Positions 1 to 8,523 of a DNA stretch of 64,000 nt are shown here, piece after piece. Origin of the DNA: Stenotrophomonas sp. UBA7346 (lineage in GTDB: Bacteria > Pseudomonadota > Gammaproteobacteria > Xanthomonadales > Xanthomonadaceae). The DNA is taken from positions 1 through 64,000 of the forward strand of contig DKPB01000034.1 of assembly GCA_002471015.1 (NCBI GenBank), written 5' to 3'. Within the stretch, counting starts at the first letter, position 1. Every line of letters starts with the position of its first letter. The notes under the pieces were generated by a model. It worked only from the letters and a program-made list of their open reading frames with translations. It was not told the DNA's origin and made no database searches. Made by a program: the position numbers and the translations under genes.

Positions 1-1
1 G

Positions 2-406
2 GTGGATGCCGTGGGCGGCACCATCACGGTGCCGATGGGCAAGGTTGATGTGGCTTCGGTCAATGCGTCCGAGCGCGCTGGCATGAAGAACTTCAGCATC
101 CAGCTGGACTGCACCGGCTCCGGCGCGACGCAGGATGTGGGCGTGCGCTTCGGCGGCACCCCGGACGGCAGCACCGGCAACCTGGCCCTGAACCCCGACC
201 CGAGCGCGGCGTCCAACGTGGGCGTCGCCCTGTACGACGTGGCCGGCAATCACCAGAAGCTGGGCGAGGACCCGCTGCAGTGGGTGACCATTCCGGCCGC
301 CGGCAAGGGCCAGCTGGATTACAGCGCGTGGTACGCCTCGCCGGGCCAGAACGCTACCGCCGGTGTTGCCAATGCGTCCGGCGACTTCGTCGTGCTCTAC
401 AAGTAA
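2..406 (+). CDS. Fimbrial subunit (type 1-like pilin), 3' part only
   Basis: The open frame enters from the left edge, so the start and signal peptide lie outside the window; 134 residues are visible. The segment resembles the C-terminal half of chaperone-usher pilins: a Cys in LDCTGSGA, alternating beta-strand residues, the LNPDPSAASNVGVALYD stretch typical of type 1 pilin subunits, and an end in DFVVLYK, like the C-terminal strand that pairs with the chaperone. A fimbrial chaperone coding start follows 58 bp downstream in the same direction, as expected of a fimbrial operon. It could be a major or a minor subunit; the visible part does not decide. Confidence 0.8.
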   Translation: MDAVGGTITVPMGKVDVASVNASERAGMKNFSIQLDCTGSGATQDVGVRFGGTPDGSTGNLALNPDPSAASNVGVALYDVAGNHQKLGEDPLQWVTIPAAGKGQLDYSAWYASPGQNATAGVANASGDFVVLYK

Positions 407-464
407 TCCCTTCTGCACGCCGGCCCAGGGACGGGCTGGCACGCACTCAACCGAGGTATCTGCA

Positions 465-2048
465 ATGAAGTTCCGTGCAATGACGTGGATGACCGCGCTG
501 CTGACTGGCGCATTGGCGCTGCCGGCATCGGCAGCGGTAACGCTGCAGGGCACGCGCATCGTGCATGACGCAGCCAAGGGCCGCGACGTGACCGTAAAGG
601 CCACCAATACCGGTGAACAGGCGGCGATGGTGCAGGTCTGGATCGACGATGGCGACAGCCATGCGCGCCCTGAGAATGTGCGTACGCCATTCCGGCTGAC
701 CCCGGCCGACCCGCGCCTGCTGCAAGCGCACCAGGGCCAGGCCTATCGCATCACCTACGCGCCGCGTCCGTCGGAAGCACCGTTGCCGACTGATCGCGAA
801 TCGGTGTTCTACTTCAATCTGCTGGACATTCCGCCCAAGCCCAGCGATGCCAGCGGCAAGAACCTGCTGCAGTTCGCGGTGCGCACGCGCGTGAAGTTGT
901 TCCATCGGCCTGCCGGCCTGCCCGGCGACGCGCGCGATGCAGCAGCCCAGCTGCAGTGGCGTGCCGAAGGCAACGCGTTGCAGGTGAGCAACCCAACGCC
1001 CTACCACGTAACCCTCAGCTCGCTGACGCTGGCCGACGGGCGCACGGTCAAGGCCGAGTTCATCGGCTCGGACCGCGACACCGACATCGCCCTGATCCGC
1101 ATCCCCGCCGACAAGCTCACCGCGCTGCCGCTGGGCAACAGCGACCAGCTGCGCGTAGGTGACTTCGTGGTGGCCATCGGCAACCCGTTCGGCTTCAGCC
1201 AGACGGTGACCTCGGGCATCGTCTCGGCGGTGGGCCGCAGCGGCATCCGCGGCCTGGGCTACCAGAACTTCATCCAGACCGATGCCTCGATCAACCCCGG
1301 CAACTCCGGTGGCGCGCTGGTCAGCCTGAGCGGCCAGCTGGTCGGCATCAATACCGCCAGCTACAACCCGCAGGGCAGCATGGCCGGCAATATCGGCCTG
1401 GGCCTGGCCATTCCCTCCAATCTGGCCCGCGACGTGGTTGAGCAGCTGATCACCAAGGGCGTGGTGGTGCGCGGCACGCTGGGCGTGGAAACCCAGAACC
1501 TCAGCCCACAGATCGCGCAGGGCCTGGGCCTGGACGAAGCACGCGGCGCACTGGTGACGCGTGTGCTGGCCGGGTCCGGCGCCGCCGCTGCCGGGGTCAA
1601 GGCCGGCGACGTGGTCACCGCCATCAATGGCCAGCGCGTGGACAGCGCGCAGGCGCTGCACAACTTCGAAGGCCTCTCCACGGTGGGCCGCACGGTTGAC
1701 CTGGAAGTGCGCCGCGACGGCAAGCCGCTGCAGCTCAAGGCCACCTTGAAGGAACAGCCGCGTGCGGTCACCGGCGACACCCTGGACCCGCGCCTGAGCG
1801 GCGCGACCTTTGTCGACCTGCCCGAATCACTGCGCCAGTCCGGCCTCAATGGCGTGCTGGTCAGCGACGTCGCGCGCGGCAGCCGTGCGGCGCAATCGGG
1901 CCTGGCCAGCGGCGATGTGATCCTGGCCGCCAGCACCACCGAATTCACCGATCTGGCCAGCTGGCGTGCCAGCTTCAACCCGCGTCCGCAGCAGCTGGTG
2001 CTGAGCATCCTGCGCGGCAACCAGCGCGGCCAGCTGCAGATGCGATGA
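465..2048 (+). CDS. Chimeric ORF: PapD-like fimbrial chaperone N-terminus joined in frame to DegQ/HtrA protease C-terminus
   Basis: The 527-residue reading frame starts at ATG 465 (GAGG just upstream). Residues 1 to about 26 are a signal peptide. About 27-150 are a complete PapD-like N-terminal domain with the chaperone signature region FYFNLLDIPPK. A second chaperone domain begins and is cut off after NPTPYHVTLSS (about residue 186). From LTLADGRTVKAEF (about 187-199) onward the sequence is DegQ/HtrA: catalytic Asp in DTDIAL (Asp207), catalytic Ser in GNSGGAL (Ser281), PDZ1 at about 350-440 and PDZ2 at about 455-527. The protease's own signal peptide and catalytic His (the TNHHVV region) are missing, so hydrolysis is unlikely. 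The chaperone lacks most of its second domain and no usher gene follows. Either a deletion fused two genes at a shared LADGRTV-like stretch, or the assembly misjoined here. Both parents are clear; the junction may not be real. Confidence 0.8.
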   Translation: MKFRAMTWMTALLTGALALPASAAVTLQGTRIVHDAAKGRDVTVKATNTGEQAAMVQVWIDDGDSHARPENVRTPFRLTPADPRLLQAHQGQAYRITYAPRPSEAPLPTDRESVFYFNLLDIPPKPSDASGKNLLQFAVRTRVKLFHRPAGLPGDARDAAAQLQWRAEGNALQVSNPTPYHVTLSSLTLADGRTVKAEFIGSDRDTDIALIRIPADKLTALPLGNSDQLRVGDFVVAIGNPFGFSQTVTSGIVSAVGRSGIRGLGYQNFIQTDASINPGNSGGALVSLSGQLVGINTASYNPQGSMAGNIGLGLAIPSNLARDVVEQLITKGVVVRGTLGVETQNLSPQIAQGLGLDEARGALVTRVLAGSGAAAAGVKAGDVVTAINGQRVDSAQALHNFEGLSTVGRTVDLEVRRDGKPLQLKATLKEQPRAVTGDTLDPRLSGATFVDLPESLRQSGLNGVLVSDVARGSRAAQSGLASGDVILAASTTEFTDLASWRASFNPRPQQLVLSILRGNQRGQLQMR

Positions 2049-2168
2049 TGGCACCGTGAGCACGGCGGAGCATCACCGTAACGTTGTTTACACCCCGCAG
2101 CTGCTATTTGTTGGGACCTGCTGTAACCGCGCGCCAACCGGCGCACCCGCTGAAACCAGGAGATCACG

Positions 2169-2528
2169 ATGAGCCCCACCAATACCGAAAACATGAAGGA
2201 ACACCTGGGCGAGGCTGGCGCACACCTGAAGTCCGCCGCTTCCGCCGCCGGCTCGGCCGTCAAGGGCGCTGCTGGCGCTGCCGGTGACGAGCTGCGCCTG
2301 GGCAAGGCCAACCTGAAGGCCGAATTGTCCGACAGCGCGCTGTCCGGCCTTGCCGCCGCCGAGCTGGGCGGTGCCGCTGCCAAGGAGCAGATGGACGCAT
2401 TGATGGACAAGGGCAAGGACCTGGTGGACAGCGCCGCCGACCTCATCCGTGAGCGTCCGCTGGTGTCGTTCGGTGTGGCCTTCGCCGCCGGCTGGATCAT
2501 CGCCAAGCTCGCCCGCAGCAACGACTGA
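2169..2528 (+). CDS. DUF883/YqjD-ElaB-like membrane-anchored protein
   Basis: 119 residues. An Ala/Lys/Glu-rich amphipathic helical region (about 5-85) is followed by a C-terminal membrane segment with the family ending RERPLVSFGVAFAAGWIIAK. Proteins of this type in E. coli (YqjD, ElaB, YgaM) are inner-membrane anchored, bind ribosomes and are induced in stationary phase; that role is inferred here from family resemblance. A good AGGAGA ribosome site lies just before ATG 2169. It heads a three-gene cluster with the holin-like and small membrane proteins that follow, the usual elaB/yqjD-yqjE-yqjK type arrangement. Confidence 0.85.
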   Translation: MSPTNTENMKEHLGEAGAHLKSAASAAGSAVKGAAGAAGDELRLGKANLKAELSDSALSGLAAAELGGAAAKEQMDALMDKGKDLVDSAADLIRERPLVSFGVAFAAGWIIAKLARSND

Positions 2529-2533
2529 CCGGC

Positions 2534-3019
2534 GTGGGCGAAAACGCAACACCGCAAAGCGACGACACCGCCGGCCCGGGCCCCGCGCCCGGGCTGGAGG
2601 AAAGCATCCGCCAGGTCGGCAGCGCCGGCCGGCAGACGCTGGACTCGGCCGGCCACGCCGCCCGCTCGCTGCGGCGGCTGGTCTCGGCCGATTTCGCGCT
2701 GGCCCGCAGTGCGTTCGGGCGGGCCCTGGCCTGGAGTGGCGTGGCCATCGTCTTCGGGGCCTCGGGCTGGCTGCTGCTGGCCGCCACCCTGGTGGCCCTG
2801 CTGCAGTACCTGGGCCTGTCCTTGTTCGTATCGCTGTTGATCCCGACCGTGCTCAGCCTGGCCATCACCGGCTATGGCATCTGGCGGGTGTCGTACTTCT
2901 TCCACCACACCGGCATGCACGCCACCCGCCGGCAGCTGTCGCGGCTGGGCCTGTTCGACGAGCCCAGCGCTGAAGACCCCGATGCCGATGTCGCCGTACC
3001 CGGGGAGGACAAGCGATGA
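2534..3019 (+). CDS. Phage holin family / YqjE-like membrane protein
   Basis: 161 residues, GTG start 5 nt after the preceding stop, so probably translationally coupled. The N-terminal 60 residues are soluble and polar. Two membrane segments follow at about 66-95 and 100-125 (VAIVFGASGWLLLAATLVAL and SLFVSLLIPTVLSLAITGYG). The layout matches the YqjE / putative Actinobacteriophage holin X superfamily, which in Gram-negative bacteria is a housekeeping inner-membrane protein and not a lysis protein. It overlaps the next gene by 4 nt (ATGA). Confidence 0.8.
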   Translation: MGENATPQSDDTAGPGPAPGLEESIRQVGSAGRQTLDSAGHAARSLRRLVSADFALARSAFGRALAWSGVAIVFGASGWLLLAATLVALLQYLGLSLFVSLLIPTVLSLAITGYGIWRVSYFFHHTGMHATRRQLSRLGLFDEPSAEDPDADVAVPGEDKR

Positions 3020-3474
3020 ATTTCGAAGCCCTGCAACGGCGTGTACGCCGCGCCGAAGCCGTGGTGCAGATCCGCGCCGAGGAAACCACCCAGAGCTGGC
3101 AGCAGCTTGACCGCAGTTGGCGCAGTGCCTGGACCCCGGGCCGCATCATCGTGGTGGGCCTGGCCGGTGGCTTCCTGGCCGGCAAGCTGGAACCCGGCGG
3201 TGCCTTCAGCGGTGCCCGCTGGCTGCAGATGATCGGCTCGGTATCCGGCCTGGTGGCCTCGGCGCAGGCCTCGGTGGCCTCGTTTGCCGCCGCTGCGGCC
3301 GGCATGGCGGCCAGCCACGCCGCCGATGCCGCAGACGATGCTGATGACGCCGCGGCCGATGCCGAACAGGCCGCCGCACCGGCAGCGGCCAGCGCGCGGG
3401 CAGCAGCCCCGGGCAATGCCAATCCGGTACCGCCACGCGCCGCCGAAGCGGCCACGGAACTGTCAGAATCCTGA
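3016..3474 (+). CDS. Small Ala-rich membrane protein of the yqjD-yqjE cluster
   Basis: 152 residues, overlapping the preceding stop by 4 nt. The N-terminus (about 1-45) is basic and helical. A hydrophobic stretch around 45-65 (IIVVGLAGGFLAGKL) and a second weak one at about 70-105 suggest membrane association. The C-terminal 45 residues are Ala/Asp/Pro-rich and low complexity. Position and size match the third gene of yqjDEK-type clusters. I see no catalytic motif; the function is unknown. Confidence 0.7.
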   Translation: MNFEALQRRVRRAEAVVQIRAEETTQSWQQLDRSWRSAWTPGRIIVVGLAGGFLAGKLEPGGAFSGARWLQMIGSVSGLVASAQASVASFAAAAAGMAASHAADAADDADDAAADAEQAAAPAAASARAAAPGNANPVPPRAAEAATELSES

Positions 3475-3522
3475 GCCGGGCGCGGCACCGCGCCGCGCCT
3501 TACTGTCCGGAGCACCGCCCGC

Positions 3523-4620
3523 ATGTCCGAGCCGTTGCCTGAAGCTGCTGCGCCGTCGGCGGAGCCTGCGCCACTGCCGCCGCGCCCGCGTGCACCCGCC
3601 GCCCTGGTGGTGCTGGCCACCCTGGCTGTGGGCTACACCCTGTGGGCGGCGCAGGAGGTGATCCTGCCGGTGCTGCTGGCGATGTTCTTCGCGCTGATCG
3701 GCAACCCCATCATCCGCCTGCTGCAGAAGCTCTACCTGCCACGTTTCCTCGCCGCCCTGCTGGTGGTACTGGGCGGGCTGGCGGCCAGCGGCGCGCTGGC
3801 GGTGCAACTGGCCGGCCCCGCCACCGAATGGGTGCAGCAGGCACCGCAGCAGATGCGGCAGATCTCGCGCCAGGTGCAGGACTTCGTCAAACCGGTGCAA
3901 CAGGCCAACCAGGCCGCCGAAAGCTTTGCCCGTGCCGCCGGCGGTGACGGCAACCGCAAGGTGCAGGTCATCCGCACCCAGCTGGACGATCCCTACAAGG
4001 CCCTGGTGCGCACGCCCAAGCTGGCCGCCTCGGCGCTGGCGGTAGTGCTTTTGACGCTGTTTTTCATGATCTATGGCGAAAACCTGCAGCGGCATGTGAT
4101 CGCCCTGCTGCCCAACCGCCAGCAGAAGCGCTTCACTGCCGACATCCTGCGCTCGATCGAGCGCGAGATATCGCGCTACGTATTGACCATCACCGTGATC
4201 AACGTCGCCCTGGGCCTGGTGCTGGCCGGCGTGCTGATGCTGCTGGGAATCGACATGCCCGAGGCGCTGCTATGGGGCACGGTGGCCGCGCTGCTGAATT
4301 TCGCGCCCTATGTGGGGCCGCTGATCGGCATCGTACTGATGCTGCTGATGGGCTTTGTCGAGTTCCGCGATCCCCTCACCGCCACCTTGCCGGCGCTGGC
4401 CTACCTGGCCCTGCACACGCTGGAAGGGCAATTGATCACGCCTATCGTGCTGGGCCGGCGCATGGCGATATCGCCGTTGATGCTGATCCTGGCGCTGATG
4501 TTTTTCGGCTGGCTGTGGGGCATGGTTGGCCTGCTGCTGTCGGTGCCGCTGCTGGTCTGCGTGAAGCTGGTGCTGACCCGCGTGGACGGCATGCACGGCT
4601 GGGCCAAGCTGCTGGAATAA
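3523..4620 (+). CDS. AI-2E family transporter (PerM/YhhT/TqsA-like permease)
   Basis: 365 residues, near the usual 350-370. A Pro/Ala-rich N-terminus of about 30 residues is followed by paired membrane helices (about 28-80), a polar domain at 90-150, and the conserved C-terminal bundle with GTVAALLNFAPYVGPLIG around 250 and ALAYLALHTLEGQLITPIVL around 295-310, both hallmarks of the family. Despite the name, members vary in substrate (autoinducer-2 export, Na+/H+ exchange), so the substrate is not assigned. It is 48 bp downstream of the yqjK-like gene. Confidence 0.9.
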   Translation: MSEPLPEAAAPSAEPAPLPPRPRAPAALVVLATLAVGYTLWAAQEVILPVLLAMFFALIGNPIIRLLQKLYLPRFLAALLVVLGGLAASGALAVQLAGPATEWVQQAPQQMRQISRQVQDFVKPVQQANQAAESFARAAGGDGNRKVQVIRTQLDDPYKALVRTPKLAASALAVVLLTLFFMIYGENLQRHVIALLPNRQQKRFTADILRSIEREISRYVLTITVINVALGLVLAGVLMLLGIDMPEALLWGTVAALLNFAPYVGPLIGIVLMLLMGFVEFRDPLTATLPALAYLALHTLEGQLITPIVLGRRMAISPLMLILALMFFGWLWGMVGLLLSVPLLVCVKLVLTRVDGMHGWAKLLE

Positions 4621-4633
4621 GACAGACAGCCAC

Positions 4634-4773
4634 GTAGCCCGGGTAAGCGCAGCGCACCCGGGGCCGTTTGCAGACGACTTCAAGCATCAACGCACGTCCA
4701 ACTCCCCGCTGCGGACAACGCCAGACATCAGCGTGCTCCCGCCTCCCGGGTGCGCTGCGCTTACCCGGGCTAC
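4634..4773. repeat. Paired inverted GTAG (SMAG-type) REP elements
   Basis: A left copy starts GTAGCCCGGGTAAGCGC at 4634-4662, and its near-perfect inverted copy ends GCGCTTACCCGGGCTAC at 4745-4773, with about 80 bp between. GTAG faces outward at both ends, the arrangement described for dimeric SMAG elements of Stenotrophomonas. The same pair recurs at 33322-33420 and 37373-37466. As it lies just after the AI-2E gene it may act as a transcript stabiliser or terminator. Confidence 0.85.
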
Positions 4774-4844
4774 ACCGCTCCTGCAACATCAGGCCGCCAC
4801 CGCCCCTACAGGCCCGGCTCATGGGCATGGCGTAAAATGGCCGG

Positions 4845-5555
4845 ATGAATTTCCCCGTACTCGCCATCACCCTGGACCTGGACGACACGCTGTGGCCGTT
4901 CGCGCCCATCGGCGCCCGCATCGACCAGGTGCTGCACGACTGGATGCTGGAACACAGCCCCGCCACCGCCCACATGTACCCGGTGGCCGCCATGCGCGAA
5001 CTGCGCGAGCGCTCGTTCCGCGACAACCCGCACCTGCACTACGACCTCAGCGCACTGCGCCGCTTGACCCTGGCCGAGGCGCTGGAAAAAAGCGGGGCAA
5101 GCCCGGACCTGCTGGATCCTGCCTATGAAGCCTTCTATGCCGCACGCAACCAGGTGGAGTTCTACCCGGATGCGCTGGCCGCATTGCGCCGCATCGCCGC
5201 GCGCGTGCCGGTGGCAGCGGTGAGCAACGGCAACGCCGACCTGCAGCGCATTGGCATCGGCGAGCTGTTCGCCTTCCAGCTGGGCTCGCGCGAATTCGGC
5301 GCGGCCAAGCCGGACCCGGGCATTTTCCACGCCGCTTGCGAACGCCTTGGCGTTGAGCACGCGCAGGTACTGCACGTCGGCGATCACGCCGAAATGGATG
5401 TGGCCGGTGCCATGCGCGCAGGCCTGCGCGGTTGCTGGATCAACCGCGAAGAACACACCTGGACCCACACCGAGCTGCAGCCTGACCTGCAGTTCGACAC
5501 CCTGACCGGACTGGCCGACTGGCTGGATGCCAACGCATCCAACCCGCAGCGCTAA
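4845..5555 (+). CDS. HAD-superfamily hydrolase (YigB-like phosphatase)
   Basis: 236 residues. Motif I is LDLDDTLWP with nucleophile Asp11 and acid/base Asp13, motif II is the Ser in VAAVSNGN (about 127), the Lys is in GAAKPDP (about 152), and motif IV is HVGDHAEMDVAGA (about 180). All catalytic positions are present. The opening TLDLDDTLW and overall size resemble YigB-type enzymes that dephosphorylate a riboflavin-pathway intermediate or FMN; this substrate is an inference. It stands 33 bp before the aminopeptidase gene and may be co-transcribed with it. Confidence 0.85.
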   Translation: MNFPVLAITLDLDDTLWPFAPIGARIDQVLHDWMLEHSPATAHMYPVAAMRELRERSFRDNPHLHYDLSALRRLTLAEALEKSGASPDLLDPAYEAFYAARNQVEFYPDALAALRRIAARVPVAAVSNGNADLQRIGIGELFAFQLGSREFGAAKPDPGIFHAACERLGVEHAQVLHVGDHAEMDVAGAMRAGLRGCWINREEHTWTHTELQPDLQFDTLTGLADWLDANASNPQR

Positions 5556-5588
5556 GCCCACGGCCGCCATCAGACGCAAGAGAACACC

Positions 5589-6959
5589 ATGACCCCGATT
5601 ACCGCCTACACCACCGATTCCTCCATCGCCCTGCCGCTGCATGTACTGGACCGCGATGGCTTTGCCGCGTGGAAGGCGCAGCAGCCAGCCGCCGTGCAGG
5701 CCTGGGCCGATGCGCAGGAGTTCACTGCCGCGCCGACCAGCGTGCTGCTGCTGCCCGGCGACAACGGCATTGCCGGTGCGGTGCTGGGTGTGGGTGACCA
5801 TGCCGATGCCTACGCCTATGCACATGCGCCGTTCGCGCTGCCGGCCGGCACCGTCTGGCAGGTTGCCAATGAACTGGATGCCAGCAGCAACGCCAACCTG
5901 CAGATCGGCTGGGGCCTGGGCAGCTATCGCTTCGACCGCTACCGCAAGCTGGCCCGCCCGGCCGCACAGCTGCTGGCCACGCCGGCCGCTGAAGTGCTGG
6001 ACGTGGTGACCGCCTGCCTGCGCGTGCGCGACTGGGTCAACACGCCCACCGAGGACATGGGCCCGCAGCAGCTGGAAGATGCTGCCCGCGAATTGGCCGA
6101 CGCCCACGGCGGCGAGCTGGAAGTGATTGCCGGCGACGAACTGCTGGAAATGAACTTCCCGACCATCCACGCCGTTGGCCGCGCCTCGCACCGCGCGCCG
6201 CGCCTGATCGTGCTGCGCTGGGGCAACGCCGGTGCGCCGCACCTGGCGCTGGTCGGCAAGGGCGTGTGCTTCGACACCGGCGGCCTGGACCTGAAGCCGG
6301 CCGACGGCATGCGCAACATGAAGAAGGACATGGGCGGTGCCGCCCATGCGATCGCCCTGGCCGGCCTGGTGATGGCGCAGCAGCTGCCGGTGCAGCTGAC
6401 CCTGGTGGTGGCGGCGGTGGAAAATGCCGTCGGCCCGGATGCCTTCCGTCCAGGCGAAGTGATCACCACCCGCAAGGGCATCACCGTGGAAATCGACAAC
6501 ACCGACGCCGAAGGCCGGCTGGTGCTATGCGACGCGCTCACTTACGTCAGCGAGCAGAACCCGGACACCATCCTCGATTTCGCCACCCTCACCGGTGCCG
6601 CACGCATCGCCCTGGGCCCGGACCTGCCGGCCTTGTTCGCCAATGACGACACCCTGGCCAACCAGTGGCTGCAGGCTGGCGACAGCACCCGTGACCCGGT
6701 CTGGCGCATGCCGCTGTGGCGCCCCTACCTGCGTTACCTCAACAGTGGCATTGCCGACATGGCCAACGCGGGTTCGCGCATGGCCGGCTCGGTCACCGCC
6801 GCACTGTACCTGGAGCGTTTCATCAACGAAGGCCAGACCTGGGCCCACCTGGATGTCTACGCCTGGAACGACGGCGAACGCCCGGGCCGCCCGGCCGGCG
6901 GTGAAGCACTGGCGCTGCGCTCGGCCTGGGCCATGCTGAAGACGCGCTACGGCGCCTGA
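5589..6959 (+). CDS. M17 leucyl aminopeptidase family protein
   Basis: 456 residues, slightly shorter than E. coli PepA (503). The C-terminal catalytic domain is complete: GKGVCFDTGGLDLKP (Lys224, Asp229), MKKDMGGAA, and the signature NTDAEGRL at 304-311. These supply the two-metal site for removing N-terminal residues from peptides in the cytoplasm. The N-terminal domain (1-140) is divergent, as in the PepB-like branch. A small membrane-protein gene follows 15 bp later. Confidence 0.9.
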   Translation: MTPITAYTTDSSIALPLHVLDRDGFAAWKAQQPAAVQAWADAQEFTAAPTSVLLLPGDNGIAGAVLGVGDHADAYAYAHAPFALPAGTVWQVANELDASSNANLQIGWGLGSYRFDRYRKLARPAAQLLATPAAEVLDVVTACLRVRDWVNTPTEDMGPQQLEDAARELADAHGGELEVIAGDELLEMNFPTIHAVGRASHRAPRLIVLRWGNAGAPHLALVGKGVCFDTGGLDLKPADGMRNMKKDMGGAAHAIALAGLVMAQQLPVQLTLVVAAVENAVGPDAFRPGEVITTRKGITVEIDNTDAEGRLVLCDALTYVSEQNPDTILDFATLTGAARIALGPDLPALFANDDTLANQWLQAGDSTRDPVWRMPLWRPYLRYLNSGIADMANAGSRMAGSVTAALYLERFINEGQTWAHLDVYAWNDGERPGRPAGGEALALRSAWAMLKTRYGA

Positions 6960-6974
6960 ACCCGGGACAGCACC

Positions 6975-7262
6975 ATGGGACCAAGAACGCGTACTTCACT
7001 GGCCTTCCTGTTCGCGGTGGTGGTCTGCGCCTATCAATGGATGGGCGTGGGCGGCGGCCGTTTCGCCTCACTGTGGTGGCCACTGGGCGGGCTGGCGGTG
7101 GTTGCCATCGCGGTGGCTCTCAATGCCAGCGAAATGCGCGCAGCCGGTGCCCCGATCGGGCTCAGCCACGGCCGCAAGCTGCCCACCGCCGGACTCAACG
7201 TGTCCTTTGTCTGCACGCTGCTGATCCTGCTGGCCACCCTGGGCAGGCAACTGTTTGCCTGA
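6975..7262 (+). CDS. Small membrane protein, unknown function
   Basis: 95 residues with three predicted membrane segments (about 8-26, 33-52 and 72-92) and short polar links. It begins 15 bp after the aminopeptidase stop, so co-transcription is likely, and is followed by a hairpin terminator at 7293-7321. I do not recognise a family and no catalytic motif is visible. Confidence 0.65.
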   Translation: MGPRTRTSLAFLFAVVVCAYQWMGVGGGRFASLWWPLGGLAVVAIAVALNASEMRAAGAPIGLSHGRKLPTAGLNVSFVCTLLILLATLGRQLFA

Positions 7263-7292
7263 GGCCTGAAGCACGCGCTTACTCAAGACGCT

Positions 7293-7321
7293 GAAGCCTG
7301 CGCTCCGTCGCAGGCTTCTTT
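7293..7321 (+). terminator. Rho-independent terminator
   Basis: Ten-base stem GAAGCCTGCG / CGCAGGCTTC with a 6-nt loop, followed by a short T run interrupted by one C. It closes the HAD-aminopeptidase-membrane protein transcript. Confidence 0.75.
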
Positions 7322-7410
7322 GTCTGATTGTCTGCCCACGCTGGCCCTTGCTGCCGAGTTCTGCCACCGTGTGGGGGCACCACGCTCCCGTCTGCTCGAC
7401 AGGTACCGCA

Positions 7411-8523
7411 ATGCCCCTGTTCAAGTTCACCCGCCACGGCGGGCTGCGCACCGGCCCCAGCCCACATTCACCACTGCCCTGGATCGCGCTGATCGCCCTG
7501 ATCCTGGGTGGCGTGGCGCTGGCGTTTGCCTGGCTGGCCGGTTGGCTGGGCAAGGACCGGCTGACCGCGCAGCGCTTCACCGATGCCATCGAAGCCACCG
7601 GCGCAGCGCATCCCGGTTTCCGCCGTGCGCACAGCAAGGGCGTCTGCGTCAGCGGTTGGTTCGCGCCCAGCGCGCAGGCGCCGCAACTGTCGCATGCGCG
7701 CGCTTTCGCGCAGCCACGTATGCCGGTGCTGGGCCGGCTGTCGATCGGCGGTGGCAATCCGCATGGCGCCGACAACAGCGCGCGCGTGCGCAGCATCGCC
7801 CTGCAGCTGAGCAGCGACGACGGCCAGCAGTGGCGCATGGCGATGAACAGCTTCCCGTTCCTGGCCGTGCCCACGCCCGAGGCGTTCTACGAGCAGACCC
7901 GCGCGCAGATCCCCGACCCGGCCACCGGTAAACCGGACCCGGCAAAGCTGGCCGCGATCCAGGCCAGGTACCCCAGCGCCCGCGCCTTCGCGCAGTGGGC
8001 CAAAAGCGCGCCCTGGACCGACAGCTGGGCCAGCACCGAGTTCAACAGCGTCAATGCGTTCTGGTTCACCAATGCGCAGGGCCAGCGCCGCGCCGTGCGC
8101 TGGCGCTGGCAACCGCAGGCCGCGCCGCGCGAGCTGGATGCCGCCGCACGCGAACAGGCCGGCGTCGACTTCCTGGCCAACGACCTTCAGCAGCGCCTGG
8201 CGCAGGGACCGGTGCGCTGGAACCTGGTGGTTACCCTGGCCAATGCGCAGGACGCCATCACCGACCCCTCGGTGCCATGGCCAGCCGAGCGCGAGCAGAT
8301 AGTTGCCGGCGTGCTCAACCTGGACCGGATGCAGCCACAGGACCAGGGCAGCTGCAACGATCTCAACTTCGATCCGCTGATCCTGCCCGATGGCATTGAA
8401 GGCAGCGATGACCCGATCCTGGCGGCGCGCTCGGCGGTGTATTCGCAATCCTTCAACCGCCGCGAGCGTGAGCGTGCCACCGACGAGGCTGCACGCGACA
8501 ACCAGCAGCAGGTACGCCCATGA
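7411..8523 (+). CDS. Catalase-family heme peroxidase, membrane anchored
   Basis: 370 residues from ATG 7411; an upstream in-frame start at 7348 lacks support. A membrane anchor lies at about 22-45, followed by a compact catalase fold. The distal His is in FRRAHSKGVCVSG, the conserved Asn region is around MAMNSFPFL, and the proximal heme Tyr is in the ARSAVYSQSFNRR stretch near the C-terminus. It is shorter than true catalases (about 480+) and matches the SrpA-like catalase-related peroxidases of the periplasm. The stop overlaps the cytochrome b561 start by 4 nt; such pairs suggest electrons from quinol via b561 to reduce peroxide. Confidence 0.88.
   Translation: MPLFKFTRHGGLRTGPSPHSPLPWIALIALILGGVALAFAWLAGWLGKDRLTAQRFTDAIEATGAAHPGFRRAHSKGVCVSGWFAPSAQAPQLSHARAFAQPRMPVLGRLSIGGGNPHGADNSARVRSIALQLSSDDGQQWRMAMNSFPFLAVPTPEAFYEQTRAQIPDPATGKPDPAKLAAIQARYPSARAFAQWAKSAPWTDSWASTEFNSVNAFWFTNAQGQRRAVRWRWQPQAAPRELDAAAREQAGVDFLANDLQQRLAQGPVRWNLVVTLANAQDAITDPSVPWPAEREQIVAGVLNLDRMQPQDQGSCNDLNFDPLILPDGIEGSDDPILAARSAVYSQSFNRRERERATDEAARDNQQQVRP

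Noticed and set aside
447..2920. Long minus-strand frames opposite the chimera and DUF883 gene
   Set aside because: Shadows of plus-strand genes, no family resemblance, compositionally biased.
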